A DNA stretch of 64,000 nt from 39-52-133 sp035531075. GTDB taxonomy: Bacteria; Pseudomonadota; Gammaproteobacteria; Burkholderiales; Gallionellaceae. This document shows positions 1 to 8,823 of this stretch, piece after piece. Within the stretch, counting starts at the first letter, position 1. Each line of letters opens with the position of its first letter. Below the pieces are notes generated by a model that saw only the letters and a program-made list of their open reading frames with translations, did not search any database and had not been told where the DNA came from. Both the position numbers and the translations under genes were made by a program. The DNA lies in the NCBI GenBank assembly GCA_035531075.1, contig DATKTO010000007.1, positions 62,001-126,000 of the forward strand. The letters run 5' to 3'.

Positions 1-42
1 CGCTCTGTGCTCTGTGATCTCTGTGGCTAGTTTTTTGTAGGG

Positions 43-1107
43 TTAAAGAATAATCCCGCCACCCAGACACACTGCGCCATCATAGGCCACCACCGATTGC
101 CCCGGCGTAACGGCCCATTGCGGCGTGGTAAAGCTGAAGCGCGCATTGCCATCCGCCATTGCTTCGATACGGCACGGCGCATCTTCCTGGCGGTAGCGTG
201 TCTTGGCGGCGTAATCGCGGCTGAAGTCGGGTGCATTGCCGCTGATCCAGTGCATTTCCATCGCGCTCAGTTCGGGCTTGAGCAGCAGCGGATGGTCGTG
301 CCCCTGCACCACGATTAATTTATTGCGGGTCATGTCCTTGTCCGCCACAAACCACGGCAGGCCCTGCCCACCTATTCCCAGCCCCTGGCGCTGGCCGATG
401 GTGTAGAACGACAGCCCCACATGTTTGCCCACTTCCTTGCCTTCAGGCGTGATCATGTCGCCTGGCTGGGTGGGCAGGTATTGGCCGAGGAATTCGCGGA
501 ACGGACGCTCGCCGATAAAGCAGATGCCGGTGCTGTCTTTTTTCGCATAGTTGGAGAGCTTGTGCTCCTCGGCGATTTTGCGCACTTGCGATTTCTGTAT
601 GTTGCCGAGCGGGAACATGGCTTTTGACAGTTGCGCCTGATTGAGGCGATGTAAAAAGTAACTCTGGTCTTTGCTGGCATCGTCGGCTTTGAGCAGCTGG
701 AATAATCCATCTACTTCGCGCACCTGGGCGTAATGGCCGGTGGCAATTTTCTCTGCGCCAAGCTTGACGGCGTGATCGAGAAAGGCCTTGAACTTGATTT
801 CCGAGTTGCACAGGATGTCGGGATTGGGCGTACGGCCAGCCTTGTATTCGCGCAGGAAATAACTGAATACGCGTTCCTTGTATTCCCTGGAAAAATTCAC
901 GGCTTCCAGCGGTATGCCGATGGTGTCGGCCACTGAGGCGGCATCGATCAGGTCTTGGCGCGAGGAGCAGTATTCGTCGGTGTCGTCATCTTCCCAGTTC
1001 TTCATGAACAGGCCGATGACTTCGTAGCCTTGCTGTTTCAGCAGCAGTGCGGTGACGGCGGAATCCACCCCGCCGGACATGCCGACCACGACACAAGGTT
1101 TAGTCAT
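43..1107 (-). CDS. mnmA: tRNA-specific 2-thiouridylase MnmA
   Basis: ATP-dependent thiolation of U34 in the wobble position of tRNA-Lys, -Glu and -Gln, in the cytoplasm. The 354-aa product has the usual family length. It carries the N-terminal PP-loop SGGVDS (residues 11-16), the GRTPNPDILC segment with catalytic Cys100, and the second catalytic cysteine in STGICF (Cys196). The start ATG (1105-1107) lies inside the 3' end of the upstream Nudix gene (8-base overlap), so the two are probably translationally coupled. The same Nudix-mnmA pairing is known in other proteobacteria (ymfB/nudJ-mnmA in E. coli). Confidence 0.97.
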   Translation of the reverse strand: MTKPCVVVGMSGGVDSAVTALLLKQQGYEVIGLFMKNWEDDDTDEYCSSRQDLIDAASVADTIGIPLEAVNFSREYKERVFSYFLREYKAGRTPNPDILCNSEIKFKAFLDHAVKLGAEKIATGHYAQVREVDGLFQLLKADDASKDQSYFLHRLNQAQLSKAMFPLGNIQKSQVRKIAEEHKLSNYAKKDSTGICFIGERPFREFLGQYLPTQPGDMITPEGKEVGKHVGLSFYTIGQRQGLGIGGQGLPWFVADKDMTRNKLIVVQGHDHPLLLKPELSAMEMHWISGNAPDFSRDYAAKTRYRQEDAPCRIEAMADGNARFSFTTPQWAVTPGQSVVAYDGAVCLGGGIIL

Positions 1108-1546
1108 AATGTGTGACGAGTTCCAGCGGATATCTTTTGCCGGCCAGGTAATCTTCCACGCAGCGCAATATCAGCGGGCTGCGGTGACGGGAGGTAGTTG
1201 CGCGGATTTCTTCCACGCTCATCCACACGGCGCGCACGATGCCGTCATCAAGCGACTGTCCTGCATGGTGCGCGAGAATGCGGCCGCTGTAAGCGAAGCG
1301 CAGGTAGGTGGTGTCGGACGAATCTGCATGCCAGCGGTACACACCGACCAGATATTGCGGTTCGAAATCATAGGCTGATTCTTCCAGTGCTTCGCGCACG
1401 ACGGCCTTCAGCAGTGATTCGTTTGCTTCCAGGTGGCCGGCGGGCTGGTTGAACCTGAGCCCTTGCGAGGTGTGCTCCTCTACCAGCAGGAATTTCCCAT
1501 CCTGTTCGATAATCGCGGCGACGGTGACGTTAGGCTTCCAAGTCAT
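1100..1546 (-). CDS. nudJ: NUDIX hydrolase, NudJ-like phosphatase
   Basis: 148-aa Nudix-fold phosphohydrolase, probably acting on nucleoside or thiamine pyrophosphates as E. coli NudJ does (family knowledge). The Nudix box starts at Gly37 and contains the REALEE core (residues 51-56). Ala58 stands where the consensus has Gly, a mild deviation. It is the middle gene of a minus-strand set: the rhodanese gene ends 16 bases upstream and mnmA overlaps its end. The symbol rests on synteny with mnmA as well as on similarity. Confidence 0.88.
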   Translation of the reverse strand: MTWKPNVTVAAIIEQDGKFLLVEEHTSQGLRFNQPAGHLEANESLLKAVVREALEESAYDFEPQYLVGVYRWHADSSDTTYLRFAYSGRILAHHAGQSLDDGIVRAVWMSVEEIRATTSRHRSPLILRCVEDYLAGKRYPLELVTHYD

Positions 1547-1562
1547 TGATTGTATTTAGTAT

Positions 1563-1970
1563 TTAGTTCTTGGCGAGTGGCAGGCCGTCGCTTATCCAGC
1601 GCGTAATGCCATGTTTTACGTTGTAGATTTTGGTGTAGCCCAGTTGCTCAACCAGTGCGCGCGATAGGGTATCAGTGCGGCTGCCGGTGCGGCAGATCAG
1701 AATGACGGGATCATTTTTGCCGACAGCCTGGGTAAATTTTTCAACAAAATCGGGCATGACGCGGCCTTTGTCATCCACAAAGGTCAGGCGACGGCTGCCT
1801 TCAATTACCCCGGTCTGCAACCATTCATCGGTGCGGCGAATGTCGTAAACAGGGATGCCTTGCGCTTGCAGTGTTTTCAACTGCTGATTGTCGATGTTGG
1901 TATAGGGAGGTTCGCTGCAGGCGGCAAGCGGCAATAAAACCAGAAAAAGGAATAAATGGCGTAACAGCAT
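1563..1970 (-). CDS. Rhodanese-domain lipoprotein
   Basis: 135 aa. A hydrophobic N-terminus ends in the lipobox LAAC (Cys18), so the protein is probably a lipid-anchored, envelope-facing rhodanese. The single rhodanese domain keeps the active-site loop CRTGSR with Cys93. Such proteins carry persulfide sulfur or take part in redox or cyanide chemistry; the substrate cannot be read from sequence. The gene is 16 bases upstream of nudJ on the same strand, so the three genes may be cotranscribed. The extracytoplasmic signal makes direct sulfur donation to cytosolic MnmA unlikely despite the neighbourhood. Confidence 0.88.
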   Translation of the reverse strand: MLLRHLFLFLVLLPLAACSEPPYTNIDNQQLKTLQAQGIPVYDIRRTDEWLQTGVIEGSRRLTFVDDKGRVMPDFVEKFTQAVGKNDPVILICRTGSRTDTLSRALVEQLGYTKIYNVKHGITRWISDGLPLAKN

Positions 1971-2215
1971 GGAAATGGCTTTAGTTTGATAAGAGAAGAA
2001 CCAGGTTTTATTTGAGCAATTTTAACATTAACACGGGCCTATGTTCCAATCGCGTTTGTATGAGGGGGATTCTGTGATGGAGCGGGTAGTGATTCGTACG
2101 CCCAGCAGGGCAAAGTTTCCATATGAAACAAAAGACAAGTGAGGCAGCCCAAATCTATTAAACCCGGAACCTGTGGTACGAGTGAATTTTGTATCCCAAA
2201 CTGCCTTGTAAAATA

Positions 2216-2247
2216 AAAAAAGGCAGGGGAAGCCCCCTGCCTTTTTT
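2216..2247 (-). terminator. Intrinsic terminator of the Ala/Lys protein gene
   Basis: A stem of AGGCAGGGG pairing with CCCCTGCCT, flanked by A and T runs, lies about 20 bases past the stop codon of the small secreted protein gene. On the minus strand it is a stem followed by a U run. The flanking A run would also let it work on the plus strand. Confidence 0.9.
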
Positions 2248-2263
2248 AGAGACGTGCGCCTAA

Positions 2264-2473
2264 TTACTTGGCAGCTGCGTCACCTTTCATAGCTTTTGCT
2301 TTTTTTGCTTTTTTTGCTTTTTTTGCTTTTTTTGCTTTGGCTGGAGCTTTAGCTGGAGCTTCTGCAGCTGCAGGAGCCGCAGCAGGAGCTGCACCCATGT
2401 GTTGAGCTGCAACAGCGCCGAAGCTCAGAGTAGATGCGAAGGCAATAGCGATCAAGGTGGAAATCAGTTTCAT
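2264..2473 (-). CDS. Small secreted Ala/Pro/Lys-rich repeat protein
   Basis: 69 aa from the ATG at 2473, chosen because GGAG sits 8 bases upstream; an in-frame TTG at 2485 would add four residues but overlaps that site. A signal peptide (about residues 1-23, ending AVAA) is followed by a low-complexity Ala/Pro stretch and then KKA units. The mature protein would be very basic and disordered. The KKA units come from four perfect 9-bp tandem repeats. Its own promoter region and a strong terminator suggest a highly expressed monocistronic gene. I do not recognise a named family; histone H1-like lysine tails are similar in composition, but the signal peptide points to the periplasm or outside. 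Confidence 0.8.
   Translation of the reverse strand: MKLISTLIAIAFASTLSFGAVAAQHMGAAPAAAPAAAEAPAKAPAKAKKAKKAKKAKKAKAMKGDAAAK
2298..2333. repeat. 9-bp tandem repeat, four perfect units
   Basis: Four uninterrupted GCTTTTTTT units within the small secreted protein gene. On the coding strand they read as Ala-Lys-Lys repeats. Each has a run of seven identical bases, so copy number and frame could change by slippage. Confidence 0.95.
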
Positions 2474-2598
2474 GTAGGACTCCAATTCATAGTAGGTTAA
2501 TAAACGTTTATGACACTACTCGTGTCAGACCCAATAACGCTACGTCATTCTGTTGCGTTGACAAGCAGTGCATCTTTATTAATTTGCTGCATTAAATC

Positions 2599-2685
2599 TG
2601 GTGCCGGGAGGGGGACTCGAACCCCCACATCCTCGCAGATACTGGATTTTGAGTCCAGCGCGTCTACCAATTCCGCCATCCCGGC
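2599..2685 (-). tRNA. tRNA-Leu (anticodon CAA)
   Basis: 87 bases including an encoded 3' CCA. The acceptor stem GCCGGGA pairs with TCCCGGC. The D-arm has GGTAGACGC, the anticodon stem-loop is CTGGACTCAAAATCCAG (anticodon CAA, codon UUG), a long variable arm follows as expected for tRNA-Leu, and the T-loop is GTTCGAGTC. It is transcribed divergently from queA. Confidence 0.97.
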
Positions 2686-2793
2686 AAGGTCCGGGCGAGA
2701 CACCCGGATCAGGAAGCCGCGAATTATCCATGAAATGCCACGCTTCATCAAGCTACAATGCGCGTTTTTGTATCACGCAACAAATTTCAACCT

Positions 2794-3831
2794 ATGCGCA
2801 CCGACGAATTTACCTTTGAACTTCCACAGCACTTGATCGCGCAGCGCCCACCAGAGCGACGTGGCGCAAGTCGTCTGCTCGATGCAACAGGAGACAGTTG
2901 CGAGCACCGTCTGTTTGCCGACTTGCCAAATTTATTGCAGGAACATGACTTGTTAATTCTTAACGATACCCGCGTGATCAAGGCGCGGCTGTATGGACAA
3001 AAGCAGAGCGGTGGCAATATTGAGGTGATGGTCGAGCGTATTCTGGATGAACACGAGGTGCTGGCGCAGGTGCGCGCAAGCAAAACCCCAAGGAAAGGCG
3101 GGCGTTTATTGTTGGCCGGGTGTATCGACGTAACGGTGCTGGGGCGTGCGGGTGAGTTCTACCACCTGCGTTTCGAGGGCGGGCAAACTGTGGGCAATTT
3201 GCTGGAGGAATATGGCCGCTTGCCCCTGCCACCCTATATTACGCACAGCGCCGATGCGGAGGATGATTCACGTTACCAGACTGTATTTGCAAAAGAGTCT
3301 GGCGCGGTTGCCGCGCCTACTGCGGGATTGCATTTTGATGAGGCGATGCTCGCCACCTTGAGCAAGCAAGGTATCAATGCGGCTTATGTCACGCTGCATG
3401 TGGGGGCAGGCACTTTCCAGCCGGTGCGCGCAGAGCATGTGGGAGATCACGTGATGCACAGCGAGCGCTATGCCATTCCGCAGGCAACGGTTGACGCCAT
3501 CGAACAGGCCCGTGCACGCGGCGGCCGGGTGGTGGCAGTGGGTACCACCAGTTTGCGCGCCCTGGAAAGTGCCGCACAAAGCGGGGTGTTAAGAGCGGGT
3601 GGAGGAGAAACAAGTATCTTCATCACGCCGGGTTACCAATTTAAAATGGTGGATGTGCTGCTGACCAATTTTCACCTGCCCAAGTCCACGCTGCTGATGC
3701 TGGTGTGTGCGTTTGGCGGTATGGACAAGATGCTGGCGGCATATCGTATTGCAGTAGATAATGAATATCGCTTCTTTAGTTATGGCGATGCGATGATTAT
3801 TGGGCGCGATCAGTCTGTTAAGTCAAAGTAA
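2794..3831 (+). CDS. queA: S-adenosylmethionine:tRNA ribosyltransferase-isomerase
   Basis: Penultimate step of queuosine synthesis: transfers and isomerises the ribosyl of SAM onto 7-aminomethyl-deazaguanine in tRNA to give epoxyqueuosine. The product has 345 aa from the ATG at 2794. This start is chosen because homologues begin with an MRTDEFxFELP-type sequence; an upstream ATG at 2758 would add 12 unsupported residues. Family motifs visible are ELPQHLIAQRP near the N-terminus, GRLPLPPYI, APTAGLHF and NFHLPKSTLLMLV near the C-terminus. Tgt, the enzyme for an earlier step, is encoded 1.5 kb downstream. Confidence 0.97.
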   Translation: MRTDEFTFELPQHLIAQRPPERRGASRLLDATGDSCEHRLFADLPNLLQEHDLLILNDTRVIKARLYGQKQSGGNIEVMVERILDEHEVLAQVRASKTPRKGGRLLLAGCIDVTVLGRAGEFYHLRFEGGQTVGNLLEEYGRLPLPPYITHSADAEDDSRYQTVFAKESGAVAAPTAGLHFDEAMLATLSKQGINAAYVTLHVGAGTFQPVRAEHVGDHVMHSERYAIPQATVDAIEQARARGGRVVAVGTTSLRALESAAQSGVLRAGGGETSIFITPGYQFKMVDVLLTNFHLPKSTLLMLVCAFGGMDKMLAAYRIAVDNEYRFFSYGDAMIIGRDQSVKSK

Positions 3832-3861
3832 AAGCTGGCAAAAATTTGTCGGGGGGGAAAT

Positions 3862-4281
3862 ATGGCGATCTATGTTTTCTGGTTCCTTCTGGCCCTGGTT
3901 CTGCTTGGGCTGGAAATGGCCACGGGTACTTTTTACCTGTTAATGTTATCGCTTGCGATGGCGGTAGGGGGCGCGGCAGCGCTGCTTGGCTGTGGCCCGC
4001 CTGCCCAACTGGCGCTTGCTGCGCTGGCAGGCGTTGCCGGTATTGTTTTATTGCGCCGCTGGAAAGGAGGCCGCAGCAGAGATGCCGCCAGCCAAAGCCT
4101 GGACACGGGGCAGGTGGTAAAGGTGTTAACCTGGCATGATGATGGCACTGCCCGTGTTTATTATCGTGGCGCAGAATGGGATGCCGAACTGGATGCCAAT
4201 GTTACCGCTCATGGAGGGTATCTATATATTAAAGATATCCGCGGTTCCGTTCTTGTTCTGACTGATCACAAAGCGGTCTAA
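3862..4281 (+). CDS. NfeD-like membrane protein
   Basis: 139 aa. Two hydrophobic stretches cover about residues 3-65 (FWFLLALVLLGLEM and the Ala/Leu-rich segment), followed by a C-terminal OB-fold-like part (TGQVVKVLTWHDDGTARVYY) typical of short NfeD/YbbK-type partners of SPFH proteins. The band-7 protein gene follows 68 bases downstream, the usual pairing (ybbK-qmcA in E. coli). These pairs are thought to organise membrane microdomains or assist membrane proteolysis. A purine-rich GGGGGGGAAA precedes the ATG. Confidence 0.87.
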   Translation: MAIYVFWFLLALVLLGLEMATGTFYLLMLSLAMAVGGAAALLGCGPPAQLALAALAGVAGIVLLRRWKGGRSRDAASQSLDTGQVVKVLTWHDDGTARVYYRGAEWDAELDANVTAHGGYLYIKDIRGSVLVLTDHKAV

Positions 4282-4349
4282 GTTATGGCAAATCGCAAAC
4301 GGGTCGGATTTAAAAAAATATCACAACGATAATATTTAAGGTAAGCAAT

Positions 4350-5255
4350 ATGGAAATCTCATTATTCATTCTGGTCGCAGCCATCATTTTTGTCATCAAA
4401 GCGCTTAAAGTCGTACCGCAGCAAAATTCCTGGGTGGTTGAACGATTGGGACGTTTTCATGCCGCACTGCTGCCTGGCCTGAATATCGTTATCCCCTTTG
4501 TCGACCGTATCGCCTATAAGCATATGCTCAAGGAAGTCCCGCTGGACGTGCCGAGCCAGATTTGCATTACCAGGGACAACACCCAACTGCAGGTAGACGG
4601 CATTTTGTATTTCCAGGTGACCGACCCCAAGCTGGCCTCCTATGGCACCAGCGATTACGTGCTGGCGATTACCCAGCTGGCGCAGACCACCTTGCGCTCG
4701 GCGATCGGCAAAATGGAGCTGGACAAAACCTTCGAGGAGCGCGAGCACATCAACAGCGCGGTGGTGGCGGCGCTGGATGAGGCGGCTTCAAGCTGGGGCG
4801 TGAAAGTGCTGCGTTACGAGATTAAAGACCTGACCCCGCCAAAGGAAATCCTGCACGCGATGCAGGCGCAGATTACAGCGGAACGCGAGAAGCGCGCGCT
4901 GATCGCGGCTTCCGAGGGCCGCAAGCAGGAGCAGATCAACATTGCGACGGGCGAACGCGAGGCCTTTATCCAGCGCTCGGAGGGCGAAAAGCAGTCTGCC
5001 ATCAACCGCGCACAGGGCGAAGCCGAAGCAATCAAGGCAGTGGCATCGGCGAATGCGCAGGCGATTCAGCAGGTGGCGCTGGCGATCCAGTCGCCCGGCG
5101 GCATGGATGCGGTCAACCTCAAGGTGGCGGAAAAATATGTAGAAGCCTTCGGTAATGTCGCCAAGCAAGGCAATACCCTGATCTTGCCGGGAAATTTGGC
5201 TGATATGGGGGCTATGGTGGCGACGGCGATGAGCATTGTGAAGTCTCAGAGATAG
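4350..5255 (+). CDS. qmcA: SPFH/band-7 (stomatin-like) protein, QmcA family
   Basis: 301 aa. One N-terminal membrane anchor (residues 4-20) is followed by the SPFH domain (VPQQNSWVVERLGRF, DGILYFQVTDP) and an alpha-helical Ala/Glu/Arg-rich region at about residues 170-245 that would form a coiled coil for oligomerisation. Family members form large ring assemblies in the inner membrane and bind proteases such as FtsH. The AAGG ribosome-binding site sits 8 bases before the ATG. It lies directly downstream of its NfeD partner. Confidence 0.93.
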   Translation: MEISLFILVAAIIFVIKALKVVPQQNSWVVERLGRFHAALLPGLNIVIPFVDRIAYKHMLKEVPLDVPSQICITRDNTQLQVDGILYFQVTDPKLASYGTSDYVLAITQLAQTTLRSAIGKMELDKTFEEREHINSAVVAALDEAASSWGVKVLRYEIKDLTPPKEILHAMQAQITAEREKRALIAASEGRKQEQINIATGEREAFIQRSEGEKQSAINRAQGEAEAIKAVASANAQAIQQVALAIQSPGGMDAVNLKVAEKYVEAFGNVAKQGNTLILPGNLADMGAMVATAMSIVKSQR

Positions 5256-5349
5256 ATAGGTAGCTGCAACAGGGGAGTCTGCGTAGGGCGAAATAGCAGT
5301 GTGCCGTATGAAGCTGATAAATAATCCGTTTTAATTTTAATTTTTGATG

Positions 5350-6450
5350 ATGAAATTTGATTTGCATAACACCGACGGCCTCGCCCGTCGCGGCACGCTC
5401 CACCTTGCCCACGGCACCGTTGAAACCCCCGCCTTCATGCCGGTTGGCACCTACGGCACGGTGAAGGCGATGTCGCCGCTGGAACTCAGGGAAATTGGCG
5501 CGCAAATCGTGCTGGGTAATACCTTTCACCTGTGGCTGAGGCCCGGCCTGGAGGTGATCGAGGCGCACGGCGGGCTGCACCGTTTCATGGGCTGGGATGG
5601 CCCTATACTTACCGATTCGGGCGGCTTCCAGGTGTTCAGTCTGGGCGAGTTGCGCAAAATCACGGAGGAGGGGGTGAAGTTCCAGTCGCCGGTGAATGGT
5701 GACAAGTGCTTCCTTACCCCGGAAGAATCCATGCGCATACAGAAGGTGCTGAATTCCGACATCGTGATGATCTTCGACGAATGCACGCCTTATCCGGCCG
5801 ATGAGAAAACGGCGGGCGAGTCCATGCGCATGTCATTGCGCTGGGCCGAGCGCTCGAAAAAAGCGCATGAGGGGAATGCCAATGCGCTATTCGGTATTGT
5901 GCAGGGCGGCATGCATGAGAACCTGCGCGATGAATCTCTCGCTGAATTGACCAGCATCGGCTTTGACGGTTTTGCCATCGGCGGCTTGTCTGTGGGCGAA
6001 CCCAAGGAAGATATGCTGCGCATCCTGCAGCACACCGCACCGCAATTGCCTGCGCATAAACCACGTTACCTGATGGGCGTGGGAACACCGGAAGACCTGG
6101 TGGATGGAGTCAGGCAGGGGATCGATATGTTTGATTGTGTGATGCCTACGCGCAATGCGCGCAACGGCATGCTGTTTACCCGCTACGGCAATATCAAGAT
6201 CAAGAACGCGCAATACCGGCTGGACATGCGCCCGCTCGACGAGCAGTGCGGCTGTTATACCTGCCGCAACTTCACCCGCGCCTACCTGCATCATCTGCAC
6301 CGCATCAACGAGATACTCGGTGCGCGTCTCAACACCATACACAATCTGTACTATTATCAGGAGTTGATGGCGGGTATACGCATCGCCATAGAACAGGAGA
6401 AGTTTGACGAGTTCACCGCTTCTTTTGCGGCAGAGCGGGCTATGCTGTAG
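5350..6450 (+). CDS. tgt: Queuine tRNA-ribosyltransferase (TGT)
   Basis: Exchanges guanine 34 of GUN-anticodon tRNAs for preQ1. 366 aa from the ATG at 5350, which gives the MKFxL N-terminus seen in E. coli Tgt; ATG 5347 and TTG 5344 are in frame, and none has a clear Shine-Dalgarno. Visible motifs are DSGGFQVFSLG with the catalytic Asp, FDECTPYPAD, the nucleophile region MFDCVMPTRNARNG and the C-terminal zinc site CGCYTC plus His in YLHHLH. It is encoded just upstream of yajC-secDF, the classic order. Confidence 0.97.
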   Translation: MKFDLHNTDGLARRGTLHLAHGTVETPAFMPVGTYGTVKAMSPLELREIGAQIVLGNTFHLWLRPGLEVIEAHGGLHRFMGWDGPILTDSGGFQVFSLGELRKITEEGVKFQSPVNGDKCFLTPEESMRIQKVLNSDIVMIFDECTPYPADEKTAGESMRMSLRWAERSKKAHEGNANALFGIVQGGMHENLRDESLAELTSIGFDGFAIGGLSVGEPKEDMLRILQHTAPQLPAHKPRYLMGVGTPEDLVDGVRQGIDMFDCVMPTRNARNGMLFTRYGNIKIKNAQYRLDMRPLDEQCGCYTCRNFTRAYLHHLHRINEILGARLNTIHNLYYYQELMAGIRIAIEQEKFDEFTASFAAERAML

Positions 6451-6557
6451 GGAGCGCCAGCCCGTTTATGAAGCGCTGTCACAGTATGTGCGGGGTCTTC
6501 GTGTTAGAATCACCTAATGAATTTGGACTGCTTTAAATTTTTAATCTGGAGAATACT

Positions 6558-6902
6558 ATGATGTCGATCAGCAATTTGTTTATCAGCAACGCTTACGCAG
6601 AAGGTGCCGCGGCTTCACCAGCCGGCAGCTTTATGGATTTCCTCCCTCTCGTCGCTTTAGTGGCAGTGTTTTATTTCCTGGTGCTGCGTCCACAAATGAA
6701 ACGCACGAAAGAGATGAAAATCATGATCGAAGCGCTGCAAAAAGGCGATGAGGTGGTGACGACCGGCGGCGTGATGGGGCGCATCGTCAAAGTAGGCGAC
6801 AGCTATGTCAGCCTTGAAGTGGCAGAAGGCATTAATCTTACTATCCAGAAGGGTGCGATTCAGTCTGCGCTGCCTAAGGGAACCATCAAGTCTGCTAACT
6901 AA
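6558..6902 (+). CDS. yajC: Sec translocon accessory subunit YajC
   Basis: 114 aa with a single membrane segment (FMDFLPLVALVAVFYFLVLR, about residues 26-45) followed by a cytosolic part with the family motif RPQMKRxKE and DEVVTTGGVMGRI. It forms the SecDF-YajC complex that helps SecYEG-driven export. GGAG lies 6 bases before ATG 6558; ATG 6561 is equally possible. First gene of the yajC-secD-secF operon. Confidence 0.96.
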   Translation: MMSISNLFISNAYAEGAAASPAGSFMDFLPLVALVAVFYFLVLRPQMKRTKEMKIMIEALQKGDEVVTTGGVMGRIVKVGDSYVSLEVAEGINLTIQKGAIQSALPKGTIKSAN

Positions 6903-6925
6903 GTAAGGGAACTAAAGGTGCTGCA

Positions 6926-8779
6926 ATGAACCATTACCCGCTGTGGAAATACCTGTTGATTTTTGGCGCACTTATGTTTGGCCTGGTGTATGCGCTGCCC
7001 AATCTGTACGGCGAGTCGCCTGCTGTTCAGGTCATGCCTTTACGCTCACATCTCAAGGCAGATAGCGCATTGCTGAAGCGGGTAGAGGATGCACTTAGAA
7101 CCGCGCAAATCAGTACTGAAGCTCTGGCGCTTGATGCAACAAGCATCAAGGCGCGTTTTGCGGATATTGATACCCAGGGCAAGGCAAAAGATATTTTGCA
7201 GGCCCAATTGGGAGAGGATTATGTGGTGGCCTTGAATTTGCAGCCGCGTTCTCCGCAATGGCTGGTCAAGATGAATGCGTTGCCAATGTATCTCGGCCTG
7301 GATTTGCGCGGCGGCGTGCATTTTATGTTGCAGGTCGACATGAAGAGCGTGCTGGACAAGGCGCTGGATACGGCTATCAGCGATTTCCGTTCCACCTTGC
7401 GCGAGCAGAATATTCCCTACTCCGGCGTTAGCCGCGAGGGAAACAATCTGAGCATCAAGTTTCGTGATGCCGTAACCCGCAGCAAGGGAATGTCCGAGTT
7501 GAGACAGCGCTTTGGTGGAATTGAGTTTAACGATAGCGACTCCAGCAGCGATTTTCGTTTGATCGCAACGCTGAAACCGCAAGAAGAGCAAAGCATACAG
7601 AAAGCTGCGGTGCAGCAGAATCTGACCACCTTGCGCAACCGGGTGAACGAGCTCGGTGTGGCGGAGCCTGTCATCATGCAGCAGGGTTTTGATCGTATCG
7701 TGGTGCAGTTGCCGGGGATGCAGGATACCACTCGTGCAGAAGGCATATTGGGGCGTACCGCTACCTTGCAGGTTCGCATGGTGGAAGCGCACCTGAATGC
7801 CGATTCGCGGGATTACAGCCCCGAGAAGATCGAGGCTGCCAGGAACGGCATGGTTCCGGCTGGAACAGAGTTGCTCTATTCCCGCCGTGATGGCCGGGAA
7901 GAGCCTTTGTTGATTTCCAAACAGGTGGTGTTTACCGGAGAGAATCTCACCGGAGCCGATGCCTCGATCGACCAGCATAGTTCAGGGGCGGTAGTCAGTG
8001 TGAAGCTGGATGCCAAAGGTGGTATCGCGATGAAAAATGCGTCGCGTGAAGGCATCAAGCGGCGCATGGCGGTGGTGTTGATTGAGAAGGGCAAGGCTGA
8101 GGTGCTGACCGCGCCGACGATACAATCCGAGCTTAGCAACAGATTTCAGATCACCGGCATGCGTAATACCGAAGAGGCCAACGATCTTGCGCTGCTGATG
8201 CGTGCGGGTGCATTGGCTGCGCCGATGGAAATTATCGAGAAGCGTACGGTCGGTCCCAGCCTGGGTGCAGACAATATCGCGCGCGGCTTCCATTCCACCC
8301 AGATCGGTTTTATCGCCATCTCGGTTTTCATGATCGTGTATTACCTGATGTTCGGCGGTTTCTCCGTGCTGGCGCTTGGTGCAAATTTGCTGCTGCTGGT
8401 GGCGCTGTTATCCATGCTGCAGGCCACGCTGACGCTGCCGGGTATGGCCGCTATCGCGCTGACGCTGGGTATGGCGATTGACTCCAACGTGCTGATTAAC
8501 GAGCGTATCCGCGAGGAATTGCGCAATGGGGTGCCGCCGCAAACCGCAATCCATGTCGGTTATAGCAATGCGTTTGCAACTATTCTGGACTCCAATATCA
8601 CCACGCTGATAGCTGGTATCGCCTTGTTCATGTTTGGTTCCGGACCAATTCGCGGCTTCGCTGTGGTGTTATGTCTGGGTATCATGACTTCGATGTTCAG
8701 TTCCGTGCTGGTATCGCGGGCACTGGTGAATCTGATTTATGGCCGCAAGGCGCGCCTCAGCAAAGTGTCTATAGGTTAA
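6926..8779 (+). CDS. secD: Protein translocase subunit SecD
   Basis: 617 aa, six membrane segments: one at the N-terminus (residues 8-25) and five in the C-terminal third, with a large periplasmic P1 domain between. Motifs include LGLDLRGGVHF, where the periplasmic domain begins, RVNELGVAEP, TAPTIQSE and the SecD/F signature GMAIDSNVLINERIREE in TM4. Uses the proton gradient to assist late translocation. AAGG upstream of the ATG; it follows yajC by 23 bases. Confidence 0.98.
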   Translation: MNHYPLWKYLLIFGALMFGLVYALPNLYGESPAVQVMPLRSHLKADSALLKRVEDALRTAQISTEALALDATSIKARFADIDTQGKAKDILQAQLGEDYVVALNLQPRSPQWLVKMNALPMYLGLDLRGGVHFMLQVDMKSVLDKALDTAISDFRSTLREQNIPYSGVSREGNNLSIKFRDAVTRSKGMSELRQRFGGIEFNDSDSSSDFRLIATLKPQEEQSIQKAAVQQNLTTLRNRVNELGVAEPVIMQQGFDRIVVQLPGMQDTTRAEGILGRTATLQVRMVEAHLNADSRDYSPEKIEAARNGMVPAGTELLYSRRDGREEPLLISKQVVFTGENLTGADASIDQHSSGAVVSVKLDAKGGIAMKNASREGIKRRMAVVLIEKGKAEVLTAPTIQSELSNRFQITGMRNTEEANDLALLMRAGALAAPMEIIEKRTVGPSLGADNIARGFHSTQIGFIAISVFMIVYYLMFGGFSVLALGANLLLLVALLSMLQATLTLPGMAAIALTLGMAIDSNVLINERIREELRNGVPPQTAIHVGYSNAFATILDSNITTLIAGIALFMFGSGPIRGFAVVLCLGIMTSMFSSVLVSRALVNLIYGRKARLSKVSIG

Positions 8780-8823
8780 GGCATTAACCTTTACGCGCAG
8801 GCATTATTTTAAGGAATAGCGAC

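Noticed and set aside
1..42. CTCTGTG units at the left edge (CTCTGTGCTCTGTGATCTCTGTGG)
   Set aside because: A short imperfect tandem repeat cut by the window edge; too little context to call.
2545..2751. Open frame of 68 codons covering the tRNA-Leu gene
   Set aside because: It translates the tRNA itself; such frames are a well-known artefact.
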